A DNA stretch of 64,000 nt from CALBPI01 sp038531945 (GCA_038531945.1 JBCBBH010000004.1:1-64000); one strand, 5' to 3'; positions 16,525-25,889 are shown, numbered from the stretch's first letter. A program made the numbers and translations. The notes: a model not told the origin generated them from the sequence alone.

Positions 16525-17499
16525 ATGAAAGCGGCCTTGGTCAAAGCTTACGGCGCACCAGACAGCATCGTTATTGAAGACATCGCGTCACCAACACCGA
16601 AAGAAGGCGAGGCAAAGGTGCGGCTGCGCGCCTGCGGCGTTAATTTTCCAGACGTGTTGATGGTCGCCGGCAAATATCAGTTCAAGCCGGAGATGCCTTT
16701 CTCGCCCGGCGCTGAGATGGCCGGAGAAGTCATCGAACTCGGACCCAACACCGAAGGTGCCCGCATCGGCGATCGCGTACTGTGCTTTCTCGGCCATGGA
16801 GGTATGGCTGAAGAAATTGTCGTGCCCGTCAAAGCACTGGTACCGATGCCCCCTGGAATGGATTTCAAGATGGCCGCGGCGGTCACATTGACCTACGGGA
16901 CGTCCTATCACGCTTTGAAACAACGCGCAGCGCTACGGGCAGGTGAAAAACTCCTGGTGCTGGGTGCTGCCGGAGGTGTCGGACTCGCCGCCGTTGAGCT
17001 CGGCAAACAGATGGGCGCCGAAGTCTACGCAGCTGCGAGTACCGCCGAAAAATTGGCCCTCGCACAATCGCGAGGGGCAGATCATTTAATCAACTACACC
17101 GAAGTTGATTTGAAGGCTCAGATCAAGGAAATGACCAACGGGCAAGGTGTCGACGTGATTTATGATCCAGTGGGCGGCGAACTCTTTGATGCCTGCCTTC
17201 GCTCTCTTGCGTGGAACGGACGGCTATTGGTGATTGGTTTTGCCAGTGGTGAAATCCCGAATGCGCCCGCCAACCTGCCATTGCTGAAAGGTAGCTCCAT
17301 AGTCGGTGTGTTCTGGGGAGCGTTTACACAACGCGAGCCGCAGGCCCATCAAGAGAACATGCAGGAGCTCGCACAGTGGTTTGCCACCGGCGCCCTAAAG
17401 CCACACATCGGTCACGAGTTTCCGCTCGACGAGGCGGGCGCGGCCATGAACGTACTGGCAAATCGTCAAGCGATGGGAAAAGTCGTCATTACAATTTAA
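16525..17499 (+). CDS. NADPH:quinone oxidoreductase family protein (MDR superfamily)
   Basis: 324 residues. The N-terminal GroES-like domain (CGVNFPDVLMVAGKYQ, PFSPGAEMAGEV) lacks the zinc ligands of alcohol dehydrogenases. The Rossmann domain has VLGAAGGVGLAAVELGKQMGA as nucleotide site, and VIYDPVGG and RLLVIGFASGEIP follow. This is the quinone-oxidoreductase/enoyl-reductase branch of the medium-chain dehydrogenase superfamily, NADPH-dependent and cytoplasmic. It shares an intergenic promoter region with the divergent acyl-CoA dehydrogenase, suggesting a role in acyl or enone reduction; the substrate cannot be told. Confidence 0.88.
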   Translation: MKAALVKAYGAPDSIVIEDIASPTPKEGEAKVRLRACGVNFPDVLMVAGKYQFKPEMPFSPGAEMAGEVIELGPNTEGARIGDRVLCFLGHGGMAEEIVVPVKALVPMPPGMDFKMAAAVTLTYGTSYHALKQRAALRAGEKLLVLGAAGGVGLAAVELGKQMGAEVYAAASTAEKLALAQSRGADHLINYTEVDLKAQIKEMTNGQGVDVIYDPVGGELFDACLRSLAWNGRLLVIGFASGEIPNAPANLPLLKGSSIVGVFWGAFTQREPQAHQENMQELAQWFATGALKPHIGHEFPLDEAGAAMNVLANRQAMGKVVITI

Positions 17500-17502
17500 C
17501 GA

Positions 17503-17531
17503 TTGACACCCACGCCCCGATTGCACAGTAT
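17503..17531 (+). promoter_or_regulatory. Candidate promoter of the ilvC-leuACDB operon
   Basis: A perfect -35 box TTGACA (17503-17508) is 17 bases from CAGTAT (17526-17531). The predicted transcript start, about 7 bases on, falls at or next to the leader-peptide ATG at 17538. It begins 4 bases after the stop of the preceding gene. Confidence 0.5.
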
Positions 17532-17537
17532 CCGAAT

Positions 17538-17612
17538 ATGGTTTATGCCAACACAACGAACAGCCTTTTGCTAGAGCGACTTACGCTACCCGCCTACGGG
17601 TGGTGTGGCTAG
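17538..17612 (+). CDS. Leucine-rich leader peptide (24 aa) of the ilvC-leu operon
   Basis: A 24-codon frame, ATG 17538 to TAG 17612, carries five leucine codons in an eight-codon stretch (peptide NSLLLERLTL; codons CTT TTG CTA and then CTT, CTA at 17565-17588). It lies directly before an intrinsic terminator and the ilvC-leuACDB genes, the arrangement of amino-acid attenuation: slow translation of Leu codons when leucyl-tRNA is short prevents terminator formation. The last eight bases of the frame (17605-17612, including the stop) are complementary to 17661-17668 in the terminator region, allowing one G-U. No ribosome-binding site precedes the ATG, so leaderless translation is possible. Confidence 0.72.
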   Translation: MVYANTTNSLLLERLTLPAYGWCG

Positions 17613-17643
17613 CCAGAAGCTGTCACTTAGCGCAACGCGCTCG

Positions 17644-17678
17644 AACCCCGTAGCTACGCACTGGCCACGGGGTTTTTT
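17644..17678 (+). terminator. Attenuator terminator before ilvC
   Basis: An 8-bp stem AACCCCGT (17644-17651) / ACGGGGTT (17667-17674) with a 15-base loop is followed by a run of T to 17678. It lies 45 bases before ilvC and 31 after the leader-peptide stop, so it must be conditionally read through. Confidence 0.82.
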
Positions 17679-17723
17679 CGTATTGGGCACAAGAATTACG
17701 TTTCAGATGTAAGGAAAGAAACA

Positions 17724-18710
17724 ATGAAAATGTACGGCAAGTCAGATGTCGATGCTTCCATTTTAGACGGCAAGAAAATCGCCATTATCGGGTACGGCAG
17801 CCAAGGTCGTGCGCACGCTTCCAACCTGAAGGACAGCGGGCATCACGTGGTCGTTGGGTTGCGTGACGGCAGCGCGTCAACCGCTGCGGCAAAAACTGAC
17901 GGTCATACCGTACAGACGCCGACCAAAGCGGCATCCGGAGCGGAACTGGTCGCATTGCTGACACCCGATACGACGCAGGCAGCAGTCTACGCGGAGATCG
18001 AGAGTCATTTGCCACAGGGTGCCGCCCTTTTGTTTGCACACGGGTTTAACATTCACTTTGGGCAGATTACGCCGCGCGCGGACCTCGATGTCATCATGAT
18101 CGCGCCCAAGGGGCCTGGTGATCTCGTGCGCCGCCAATACATCGCCGGCCAAGGCGTGCCGAGCCTGGTAGCCATCGCAGAGGATCGCACCACGAATGCA
18201 CTGCAACGTGCCCTCGCCTACGCCGACGGCATTGGGGGTACGCGCGCTGGCGTCATCGAAACGACATTCAAAGAAGAAACCGAAACCGATTTGTTCGGCG
18301 AGCAGGCAGTGCTCTGCGGCGGCGCTACCGAATTAGTGGTGCGTGGTTTTGAGACCTTGGTCGAAGCGGGCTACCAACCGGAAGTCGCCTACTACGAATG
18401 CATGCATGAACTAAAACTCATCGTCGATCTGCTGCATGAAGGTGGCCTCAAGAAAATGCACGAATTCATCAGCGACACAGCGCTCTGGGGTGATCATATC
18501 AGTGGGCCTCGCGTGGTCGACGCTGGGGCCAAAGCCCGCATGAAAGATGTACTCACGGACATTCAGTCCGGTAAGTTCGCACGCGAGTGGATCGCCGAAA
18601 ACGAAGCAGGCAAACCGGAGTTTCAACGCTTGTCCAAAGAAGACCTTGATCATCCGATCGAGGAAGTCGGCGCGCGCTTGCGCAATCAGATGCCCTGGTT
18701 AAACAACTGA
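17724..18710 (+). CDS. ilvC: Ketol-acid reductoisomerase, class I
   Basis: 328 residues, the short class I length. The Rossmann motif is GYGSQGRAHASNLKDSG, followed by VGLRDGSAS, the loop typical of NADPH-preferring enzymes. Metal ligands lie in ETETDLFGEQAVLCGG and in YECMHELKLIVDL; FISDTALWGDHISGPRV is the usual C-terminal knotted-domain signature with minor changes. It isomerises and reduces acetolactate and acetohydroxybutyrate in valine, leucine and isoleucine synthesis. ATG 17724 follows AAGGAAAGAAAC. It is first in an operon with leuA, leuC, leuD and leuB, under the leucine-rich attenuator. Acetolactate synthase genes are not in the window. Confidence 0.97.
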   Translation: MKMYGKSDVDASILDGKKIAIIGYGSQGRAHASNLKDSGHHVVVGLRDGSASTAAAKTDGHTVQTPTKAASGAELVALLTPDTTQAAVYAEIESHLPQGAALLFAHGFNIHFGQITPRADLDVIMIAPKGPGDLVRRQYIAGQGVPSLVAIAEDRTTNALQRALAYADGIGGTRAGVIETTFKEETETDLFGEQAVLCGGATELVVRGFETLVEAGYQPEVAYYECMHELKLIVDLLHEGGLKKMHEFISDTALWGDHISGPRVVDAGAKARMKDVLTDIQSGKFAREWIAENEAGKPEFQRLSKEDLDHPIEEVGARLRNQMPWLNN

Positions 18711-18741
18711 TCGTGGAGTTCAGGTAACACGGAGTAGTCCC

Positions 18742-20319
18742 ATGACCATCGAGACCAATAACCACGTAAGAATTTTTGATACGACTCTGCGCGACGGCGA
18801 GCAGGCGCCGGGATGCAGCATGACGCTCAAAGAAAAACTACGGGTAGCAGCGGCTCTCGATGAGCTTGGTGTCGACATCATAGAAGCAGGATTCGCCGCG
18901 GCCTCACCTGGCGACTTCGAATCGGTCGCGGCAGTTGCAGATTCCGTACAGAACGCAACGGTCGCGAGCCTCGCTCGCTGTAATCCAGGGGACATTGAAA
19001 AAGCAGCAAACGCACTGGAGAAGGCCAAGCAGTCGCGTATCCACGTGTTCGTGGCAACCAGCGAAATTCATCGTACGCACAAGCTAAAAATGGCGCGCGA
19101 AGAGATTTTGAAAACCGCCGTTGGCGCAATCAAGATGGCGCGCGAACATTGCACCGATGTGGAGTTTTCGCCGGAAGATGCTTCGCGCACTGAGTCGGAG
19201 TTTCTGACCGAGATTGTCACTGCTGCGATCGAAGCGGGCGCCACAACGATCAATATTCCTGACACCGTCGGCTACACGGTACCGCAGGAATTCGAGGCGC
19301 TGTTTCGTCACCTGTGCAATACAGTACCGAACGTCGATAAGGCGATCTTGTCTGTGCATTGTCATGACGATCTCGGGATGGCGGTCGCAAATAGTCTCGC
19401 TGCGGTCATCGGTGGTGCGCGACAGGTGGAATGCACGATCAACGGGATTGGTGAACGCGCAGGCAATTGCTCATTAGAGGAAATTGTCATGGCGTTGGAT
19501 ACGCGGACCGAGTTTTTCGATGCCCGTACGCAGATCGATACCAAGCGCCTCTATCCGACAGCGCGCCTGGTCTCTTCCATTACCGGTATGCCAATCCCGC
19601 GGAACAAGGCGATCGTGGGCGACAATGCATTCGCCCATGAGGCCGGCATTCATCAACATGGCATGCTGCAGCACGCATCGACTTACGAGATCATGCGACC
19701 TGAAAGCGTGGGCATCAGTCGATCCAATCTGGTACTTGGGAAACACAGCGGGCGACACGCGTTTCGCGAACGAATCGAAGAACTGGGCTTCTCGGTCGAT
19801 GACTTTCAACTCAACGCAGCGTTCGAGAAGTTCAAAGCCCTCGCCGACCGTAAGAAAGACATCTACGACAGCGATATCGAAGCTATTCTGATGAACGCCA
19901 CTGGCGATGATAAAGGTCCGTGGCAACTGAGCGATTTAACCGTGACGTCCAGCACCGCAAGTCATGCGACAGCGACCGTCACTATGCGAACAAATGACAA
20001 TGAACAGCCCGTGGTCGAGGCCGCCGTCGGCAGTGGCCCAGTTGAAGCTGCGTGCACCGCGATCGAACGTATCACCGGTGTCGAGTTAACGCTGCAGCAC
20101 TACGACGTCCGCGGTGTCAGCATTGGAGATGATGCGCAGGGCGAGGTCACCATCACGGTGAGTCATGAAGACGCCACGTATCGCGGGCACGGGATCAGCA
20201 CAGACATCGTCGAAGCATCAGCACGAGCCTGGCTTGAAGTCAGCAACCGGATCCTGCGACGCCGCGCACTGGGACTGCAGGGCCCCGGGCGACATGCTGC
20301 GAATACCGCCACGGTGTGA
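18742..20319 (+). CDS. leuA: 2-Isopropylmalate synthase
   Basis: 525 residues, the bacterial LeuA type 1 length. The catalytic TIM barrel has FDTTLRDGEQAPGCSM (active-site Arg-Asp) and the metal HxH in LSVHCHDDLGMAVAN. NGIGERAGNCSLEEIVMAL and GIHQHGMLQHASTYEIM follow, and the C-terminal regulatory LeuA-dimer domain (about 390-515) mediates leucine feedback. It condenses acetyl-CoA with 2-oxoisovalerate, the committed step to leucine. ATG 18742 is 31 bases after ilvC with GGAG upstream. Leucine can thus act on both enzyme and attenuator. Confidence 0.97.
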   Translation: MTIETNNHVRIFDTTLRDGEQAPGCSMTLKEKLRVAAALDELGVDIIEAGFAAASPGDFESVAAVADSVQNATVASLARCNPGDIEKAANALEKAKQSRIHVFVATSEIHRTHKLKMAREEILKTAVGAIKMAREHCTDVEFSPEDASRTESEFLTEIVTAAIEAGATTINIPDTVGYTVPQEFEALFRHLCNTVPNVDKAILSVHCHDDLGMAVANSLAAVIGGARQVECTINGIGERAGNCSLEEIVMALDTRTEFFDARTQIDTKRLYPTARLVSSITGMPIPRNKAIVGDNAFAHEAGIHQHGMLQHASTYEIMRPESVGISRSNLVLGKHSGRHAFRERIEELGFSVDDFQLNAAFEKFKALADRKKDIYDSDIEAILMNATGDDKGPWQLSDLTVTSSTASHATATVTMRTNDNEQPVVEAAVGSGPVEAACTAIERITGVELTLQHYDVRGVSIGDDAQGEVTITVSHEDATYRGHGISTDIVEASARAWLEVSNRILRRRALGLQGPGRHAANTATV

Positions 20320-20321
20320 CG

Positions 20322-21731
20322 ATGGGTACCACACTGTTCGAAAAAGTATGGAACGACCACGTTGTCGTGCCTGAAACCGGCGATACGCCGGCCATCTTGT
20401 ACATCGATCTTCATCTGATCCACGAGGTCACCTCGCCGCAAGCGTTTACAGTTTTGCGTGAGCGTCAACTTCCTGTCGCACGACCCGAGAGAACTTTGGC
20501 AACTATGGACCACTCGACGCCGACTACGCCAGTGCGAAGTCTTGCCGACATCCAGGTTGTGGGTCCGGCTGCAGCACAGCAAATTGAACAGATGCAGCGC
20601 AACTGTCGGGAGTTCGGTGTGACACTGCGCGATTTCGACAGCAGCGAGCGCGGCATCGTTCACATCATCGGACCGGAACTTGGTGCGACACAGCCGGGAA
20701 AAACGATCGTCTGTGGCGATTCACACACGTCAACGCACGGCGCTTTCGGGGCATTGGCTTTTGGCATCGGAACGACCGAGGTTGGGCACGTGCTGGCCAC
20801 GCAATGCTTGTTGCAACGCCGGCCAAAGACCATGGCGATCAACGTCACGGGCGAGCTTCGACCAGGGGTCAGCGCGAAGGACCTTGTATTGGCGATCATC
20901 GGAAAAATTGGTGTGGATGGTGGCATGGGACACGTTATCGAGTATCGCGGCCCGGCAATCGAACAGCTGGACATGGCCGGCAGAATGACGGTTTGCAATA
21001 TGTCCATCGAGGCCGGTGCCCGAGCCGGCATGATTGCACCGGACGATGTGACTTACGAATACCTCAGAGGGCGGCCGCATGCGCCTTCCGGGAAAGACTT
21101 CGATCGTGCTGTTGAGCGTTGGCGCAGATTGAAGACCGATGACGATGCGGTGTTTGATCGTGAAGTTGACCTCGACGCAGCGTCGCTCGCGCCTATGGTC
21201 ACCTTCGGCACGAATCCGGGCATGGTGACTGCGGTGGATGCCGCCGTGCCAAACGCGCCCGCGGACGGTTCCTGGGATCGCGCGTTGGAATACATGCGGC
21301 TGGAAGCGGGCAAACCCATCGCTGGTACTCCCGTCGATGTGGTGTTCGTCGGCAGTTGCACCAACGCACGACTGCCTGACCTTGAGGCGACTGCGCAAGT
21401 CCTGCGCGGAAAGCGGGTAGCCGATGGCGTACGGATGATGATCGTACCTGGCTCACAAGCGATCAAAGCAGAAGCTGAGAATCGTGGCTTGCATGAGATT
21501 TTCGTTTCGGCGGGCGCGGAATGGCGTGAGTCTGGGTGTTCCATGTGTCTTGGTATGAATGGCGATACGGTCGAATCCGGAAAGCTCGCGATCTCAACTT
21601 CAAACCGAAATTTTGAAGGGCGCCAGGGAATCGGTGCACGGACCGTTTTGGCCAGCCCAGCAACAGCCGCGGCGAGCGCGGTCACTGGCAAAATAACTGA
21701 CCCAAGGTCCTTCCTTGAGGAACAAGTCTGA
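20322..21731 (+). CDS. leuC: 3-Isopropylmalate dehydratase, large subunit
   Basis: 469 residues from ATG 20322; a GTG two codons upstream, overlapping the leuA stop by four bases, is an alternative. The start TTLFEKVWNDHVV is typical of LeuC. The three cysteines that bind the [4Fe-4S] cluster are in VGSCTNARLPDL and SGCSMCLGMNGD. With LeuD it converts 2- to 3-isopropylmalate. The stop overlaps the leuD start (TGATG), so the subunits are translationally coupled. Confidence 0.97.
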   Translation: MGTTLFEKVWNDHVVVPETGDTPAILYIDLHLIHEVTSPQAFTVLRERQLPVARPERTLATMDHSTPTTPVRSLADIQVVGPAAAQQIEQMQRNCREFGVTLRDFDSSERGIVHIIGPELGATQPGKTIVCGDSHTSTHGAFGALAFGIGTTEVGHVLATQCLLQRRPKTMAINVTGELRPGVSAKDLVLAIIGKIGVDGGMGHVIEYRGPAIEQLDMAGRMTVCNMSIEAGARAGMIAPDDVTYEYLRGRPHAPSGKDFDRAVERWRRLKTDDDAVFDREVDLDAASLAPMVTFGTNPGMVTAVDAAVPNAPADGSWDRALEYMRLEAGKPIAGTPVDVVFVGSCTNARLPDLEATAQVLRGKRVADGVRMMIVPGSQAIKAEAENRGLHEIFVSAGAEWRESGCSMCLGMNGDTVESGKLAISTSNRNFEGRQGIGARTVLASPATAAASAVTGKITDPRSFLEEQV

Positions 21732-22330
21732 TGCGGCCGTTTACAATGCTTGAATCAAACACAACAATCCTGCCGGCGACCGATGTGGATACCGACCAGA
21801 TCATTCCGGCTCGCTTTCTCACGACCACAACACGCGATGGTCTGGGCGATCATTTATTCGCAGATTGGCGGTTTGATTCCAATGGCGATCCCAACCCCGA
21901 CTTCGTTTTGAATGACCCGGAGACCCACGGTTCGACGGTGCTTGTGACTGGTCGAAACTTCGGCTGCGGATCCTCCAGGGAACATGCACCATGGGCATTG
22001 CTGGACTATGGTTTTCGCGCCGTTATCAGCAGCGAGATCGCCGATATTTTTCTTTCCAACTCACTCAAGAATGGGCTGTTGCCGATACGCGTCGATCAAG
22101 CGGCGCTCGACGTTCTGCTCGCAGGGCCGCACCGGGTAACTGTCGACCTCGGACACCAAACGCTGTTGGCATTCGACGGCCCGCAAGAAGTGTTGGAATG
22201 CCGTTTCTCGATCGACAGCTTTTCGCGATATTGCCTGATGGAGGGAATCGACTCGATGGGTTACCTGCTGAATCAGCGCGATGCCATAGAAACCTACGAA
22301 TCCACGCGCGCATCCCTGACGACGGAATAG
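21731..22330 (+). CDS. leuD: 3-Isopropylmalate dehydratase, small subunit
   Basis: 199 residues, standard LeuD. DVDTDQIIPARFL and TGRNFGCGSSREHAPWALLDYGF are the aconitase swivel-domain signatures that complete the active site with LeuC. The ATG overlaps the leuC stop by one base. It ends 4 bases before leuB. Confidence 0.97.
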   Translation: MRPFTMLESNTTILPATDVDTDQIIPARFLTTTTRDGLGDHLFADWRFDSNGDPNPDFVLNDPETHGSTVLVTGRNFGCGSSREHAPWALLDYGFRAVISSEIADIFLSNSLKNGLLPIRVDQAALDVLLAGPHRVTVDLGHQTLLAFDGPQEVLECRFSIDSFSRYCLMEGIDSMGYLLNQRDAIETYESTRASLTTE

Positions 22331-22334
22331 AGTT

Positions 22335-23402
22335 ATGGCAACCAACATCGTACTCCTGCCAGGTGATGGCATTGGTCCGGAAGTCACTGCGGTCGCTAAA
22401 GAAGTTCTCGTTACTGTAGGCCGACAGTATTCGCTTGACTTGAATCTCGAATCACACGATATCGGCGGGGTGGCGGTTGACCGTCACGGGGTACCCCTGC
22501 CCGATTCGACAAGACGCGCCTGCGAACAGGCCGATGCGGTTTTTCTGGGCGCCGTCGGGGGGCCAAAATGGGCGGACGTTCCGGTTCACAACAGACCCGA
22601 GCAAGGCTTGCTTGGATTACGAAGCGCACTCGGCGTCTTCGCAAACCTGCGTCCGGTTGAACTGCATTCGGAGCTGGTCGATTTATCCCCGCTGCGCCCT
22701 GAGCGACTGCGCGGAGTCGATATGGTGGTGGTCCGTGAACTGACCGGCGGCATTTACTTCGGCGCGAAAAAAGAAGGCGACGATCGCGCATTCGATGCCT
22801 GCGAATACACCCGCGAAGAAATCGAACGCGTAACTCGCGTGGCATGCCACATTGCACAGGAACGGGGTGGCCGGTTAGTGTCGGTTGACAAGGCCAACGT
22901 GCTCGCAACGTCCCGACTTTGGCGAAACACCGTGTCGCGAGTTTGTCGACAGGAGTTTCCGAACGTTCAGTTAGAACATTTACTGGTAGATGCTGCAGCA
23001 ATGCACCTTCTGTCAAGACCTGCGGACTTCGACGTCATCCTGACCGAAAATATGTTTGGCGACATACTGACTGACGAGGCATCGATGCTTGCTGGTTCGC
23101 TCGGACTTCTCCCCTCTGCGTCACTAGCAGGTCTCAACGGCCCAGGACTCTATGAGCCGATCCATGGTTCCGCCCCGGACATCGCTGGTCAAAACATCGC
23201 GAACCCGGTTGGCGCGATTTTGAGTATTGCGATGATGCTGCGTCACAGTCTCGCGGCGCCGAAACCGGCGGCAGCAATCGATCAAGCGGTCGTGTCAGTG
23301 CTCGCAAGTGGCGCGCGGACGCGAGATATCGCGGCGCCTGGTGAACAGGGGCTGGATACGGACGTTTTCGGTGCAAAGGTGATTGAGGCGCTGTCAGGCT
23401 GA
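22335..23402 (+). CDS. leuB: 3-Isopropylmalate dehydrogenase
   Basis: 355 residues. LLPGDGIGPEV opens the protein, RELTGGIYFG is the substrate signature and NMFGDILTDEASML is the metal/NAD site, all typical of LeuB. NGPGLYEPIHGSAPDIAGQNIANPVGAI forms the NAD pocket. It oxidatively decarboxylates 3-isopropylmalate. It is the last gene of the ilvC-leuACDB run; its stop overlaps the convergent metX end by nine bases and no terminator is visible. Confidence 0.97.
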   Translation: MATNIVLLPGDGIGPEVTAVAKEVLVTVGRQYSLDLNLESHDIGGVAVDRHGVPLPDSTRRACEQADAVFLGAVGGPKWADVPVHNRPEQGLLGLRSALGVFANLRPVELHSELVDLSPLRPERLRGVDMVVVRELTGGIYFGAKKEGDDRAFDACEYTREEIERVTRVACHIAQERGGRLVSVDKANVLATSRLWRNTVSRVCRQEFPNVQLEHLLVDAAAMHLLSRPADFDVILTENMFGDILTDEASMLAGSLGLLPSASLAGLNGPGLYEPIHGSAPDIAGQNIANPVGAILSIAMMLRHSLAAPKPAAAIDQAVVSVLASGARTRDIAAPGEQGLDTDVFGAKVIEALSG

Positions 23403-24485
23403 ACGCGAGACCGAGTCGGACGCCAGCACATCATGCTGTCGGAACCGACGGATCGCGTTGCCCAACGTATCCAAATCAATCAGGAATCCGTCATGCCCAT
23501 GGGGCGTTTCCAATGTGACCATTTGCCCATTGGGTAGATGCTCTGCTATGAATTCCTGCTCGTTCGGCGGATACAAGACATCTGAATCGACACTGACAAC
23601 CAAGGCCGGGCACGTTATTGAAGCCAAAACGTCGGCAGTTGAACCCCTACCCCGACCAACATCATGAGAGTCCATTGCCTGCGTCAAGCGGACATATGTG
23701 ACCGCATCGAAACGACCATTCAACTTTTCGCCCTGGTATTGCAAGTAGCTCGCGACTGAAAATCCGTGCGTCGAGTCTGGCTCACGCCCAAATCTCAGCT
23801 CGAAATTTTCCCAGCTGCGATACGTCACCATCGCCATCATGCGCGCTGCGGCCAATCCCTTGCGCGGCGGTTGCTCGGGCTCATAGAAACCGTCGCGCCA
23901 GTTTGGATCAGCAGCGATTGCCGCGCGTTGCGCTTCACCGATCGCGATGCACCACGCTGAGTGTCGAGCAGAAGTCCCGATCGGCGCTATCGCATCGACC
24001 ATATCAGGCTCCTGAACTGCCCACTCAATTACCTGCATACCACCCATAGATGGACCGATGACAAGGCGCAGTCGGCGAATGCCAAGGCTCTTTAGCAAAC
24101 GTCGTTGCACATTCACAATGTCGCGGATTGAAACCACGGGAAAATTACCGCCAAGTCGGCGACCAGCGGCGTCACGATGCAGCGGTCCACTGGTGCCATA
24201 GCATCCGCCGAGTACATTGGAGCAAATAATGAAGTCGGACTCCGGGTCAAGCGGCCCGCCGGCTCGTATCAGTCCGGGCCACCAGGCATCGGCGTCGGCA
24301 GACCCGGTTAACGCATGGCAAACCAGCACGGCATTATCACCCGCGTCGTTCAGACTCCCCCATGTCCGATAGGCAACGACCAAATCGTCAACCACGGCGT
24401 GGCTCTCGCATTCAAACGGGGTGTCGTCATGCCAAAACAGTGTGCGCGGCGAGATCGCTCCCGCCGCGCGGATATCCTCGCTCAT
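23394..24485 (-). CDS. metX: Homoserine O-acyltransferase (MetX)
   Basis: 363 residues from ATG 24485, 4 bases after the metY stop; an upstream in-frame ATG inside metY is not needed. It is an alpha/beta-hydrolase fold with nucleophile Ser in IGPSMGGMQVIEW, the Asp in VSVDSDVLYPP and the His in HGHDGFL. The oxyanion segment is NVLGGCYGTSGP. It activates homoserine for sulfur transfer. MetX proteins use acetyl-CoA or succinyl-CoA and I cannot decide which from sequence. It shares an operon and a SAM riboswitch with metY. Confidence 0.92.
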   Translation of the reverse strand: MSEDIRAAGAISPRTLFWHDDTPFECESHAVVDDLVVAYRTWGSLNDAGDNAVLVCHALTGSADADAWWPGLIRAGGPLDPESDFIICSNVLGGCYGTSGPLHRDAAGRRLGGNFPVVSIRDIVNVQRRLLKSLGIRRLRLVIGPSMGGMQVIEWAVQEPDMVDAIAPIGTSARHSAWCIAIGEAQRAAIAADPNWRDGFYEPEQPPRKGLAAARMMAMVTYRSWENFELRFGREPDSTHGFSVASYLQYQGEKLNGRFDAVTYVRLTQAMDSHDVGRGRGSTADVLASITCPALVVSVDSDVLYPPNEQEFIAEHLPNGQMVTLETPHGHDGFLIDLDTLGNAIRRFRQHDVLASDSVSRSA

Positions 24486-24489
24486 CGGC

Positions 24490-25815
24490 TTAAGCGGCCT
24501 GGGCTGCCCGAGCGCGCTCGAACGCCTGGGCAAAATCAGCCTTGATATCGTCGATGTGCTCGATTCCAACGGACACGCGGATCATGTCCGGCAATACGCC
24601 CGTCGCCCGCTGCTCCTCTTCGGTCAGCTGCTGGTGCGTCGTGCTCGACGGATGAATCACCAACGTCTTCGCATCACCGACGTTTGCCAAGTGACTCGCC
24701 AACTCGACGTTATCAATGAAACGCTGCCCGGCCTCGTGTCCGCCGCGAATGCCAAACGTTAATACAGCACCGAATCCGTGGCGCAGATATTGTTTCGCGC
24801 GCGCATGGTGCTGGTGTGTTGGCAAACCAAGATAGTTTACGTACGCGACGTCGTCGTGACCGTCCAGCCACTCGGCAAGTTCAAGCGCGTTATCAACGTG
24901 TCGCTGCACGCGGAGTGAGAGCGTCTCGAGGCCCTGAAGCAGTAGAAATGCGTTAAACGGACTTTGTGATGGTCCGAAATCCCTCAACCCCTCCACTCGA
25001 GCGCGAATGATGAAAGCAATATTGCCGAAATCACTATCGACGCCGAACACATCCGCAAACACAAGACCGTGATAACCGGGCGAAGGTTGCGTGAACAAGG
25101 GAAACTTGCCGCTACCCCAATCAAAGCGCCCACTGTCGACGATAACGCCACCGATCGAAGTGCCATGACCACCAATCCATTTGGTTGCAGACTGCACGAC
25201 GATATCCGCGCCATGATCGATCGGTCTGACGACATATCCCGCGCATCCCAGCGTGTTGTCCACGATCAATGGAATTCCATTGGCGTGTGCGACATCTGCG
25301 AGGGCCTGAAAATCGGGTAAGTTGAAGCCCGGATTGCCAATCGCTTCGACGTAAATCGCTTTGGTGTTCTCGTCGATCGCGGCTGCGTAGTCTTCGGGCG
25401 CATCGCTTTCGACGAACTTCACGTCGATACCCAGCCGCGGCAGGGATACCTTGAACTGGTTATAGGTTCCACCGTAGAGCGACGTGCCGGAGACGATGTT
25501 GTCACCTTGCTGGCAGATCGTTTGAATCGCCAGAAACTGTGCTGCCTGTCCGGACGATGTCGCCAACGCCGCAACCCCCCCTTCAAGCGCCGCAACGCGC
25601 TGCTCGAATACATCCGTCGTAGGGTTCATCAAGCGAGTGTAAATGTTGCCGAATTCCTGCAACCCGAAGAGTCTTGCGCCATGCGCTGCATCATCGAATG
25701 TGTAGGACGTGCTTTGGTAGATAGGAACGGCTCTGGCATTGGTACCTGGGGCCGGCGACTGGCCAGCATGCAGTTGCAGAGTCTCGTAACGAAGCTTTGA
25801 GGTGTCGATGGTCAT
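24490..25815 (-). CDS. metY: O-acylhomoserine sulfhydrylase (MetY)
   Basis: 441 residues from ATG 25815, with AAGGGATG 5-6 bases upstream; the frame extends further up only through the riboswitch. It is a Cys/Met-metabolism PLP enzyme: SGQAAQFLAIQTICQQGDNIV, the cofactor Asp in PLIVDNTLGCAGY and the PLP lysine in VQSATKWIGGHGTSIGG. The long insertion after the lysine (FPLFTQPSPGYHGLVF) is the MetY hallmark against MetB/MetC. It makes homocysteine from O-acylhomoserine and sulfide. Its ribosome-binding site is exactly complementary to a segment 55 bases upstream, next to a SAM-I riboswitch. Confidence 0.94.
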   Translation of the reverse strand: MTIDTSKLRYETLQLHAGQSPAPGTNARAVPIYQSTSYTFDDAAHGARLFGLQEFGNIYTRLMNPTTDVFEQRVAALEGGVAALATSSGQAAQFLAIQTICQQGDNIVSGTSLYGGTYNQFKVSLPRLGIDVKFVESDAPEDYAAAIDENTKAIYVEAIGNPGFNLPDFQALADVAHANGIPLIVDNTLGCAGYVVRPIDHGADIVVQSATKWIGGHGTSIGGVIVDSGRFDWGSGKFPLFTQPSPGYHGLVFADVFGVDSDFGNIAFIIRARVEGLRDFGPSQSPFNAFLLLQGLETLSLRVQRHVDNALELAEWLDGHDDVAYVNYLGLPTHQHHARAKQYLRHGFGAVLTFGIRGGHEAGQRFIDNVELASHLANVGDAKTLVIHPSSTTHQQLTEEEQRATGVLPDMIRVSVGIEHIDDIKADFAQAFERARAAQAA

Positions 25816-25819
25816 TTTG

Positions 25820-25889
25820 CATCCCTTGTGAGTGACAGTTTCAAACACGCGCCTCGAAGACACTCGCGGACGGCGGTTCAGAAGGGATG
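25820..25889 (-). promoter_or_regulatory. Expression platform: SD sequence and its complement
   Basis: The metY ribosome-binding segment AAGGGATG (minus strand, 25827-25820) is perfectly complementary to CATCCCTT (25889-25882), located between the SAM aptamer and the gene. Pairing would hide the site, so the riboswitch likely acts on translation. No U-tract terminator is visible in this leader. Confidence 0.65.
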
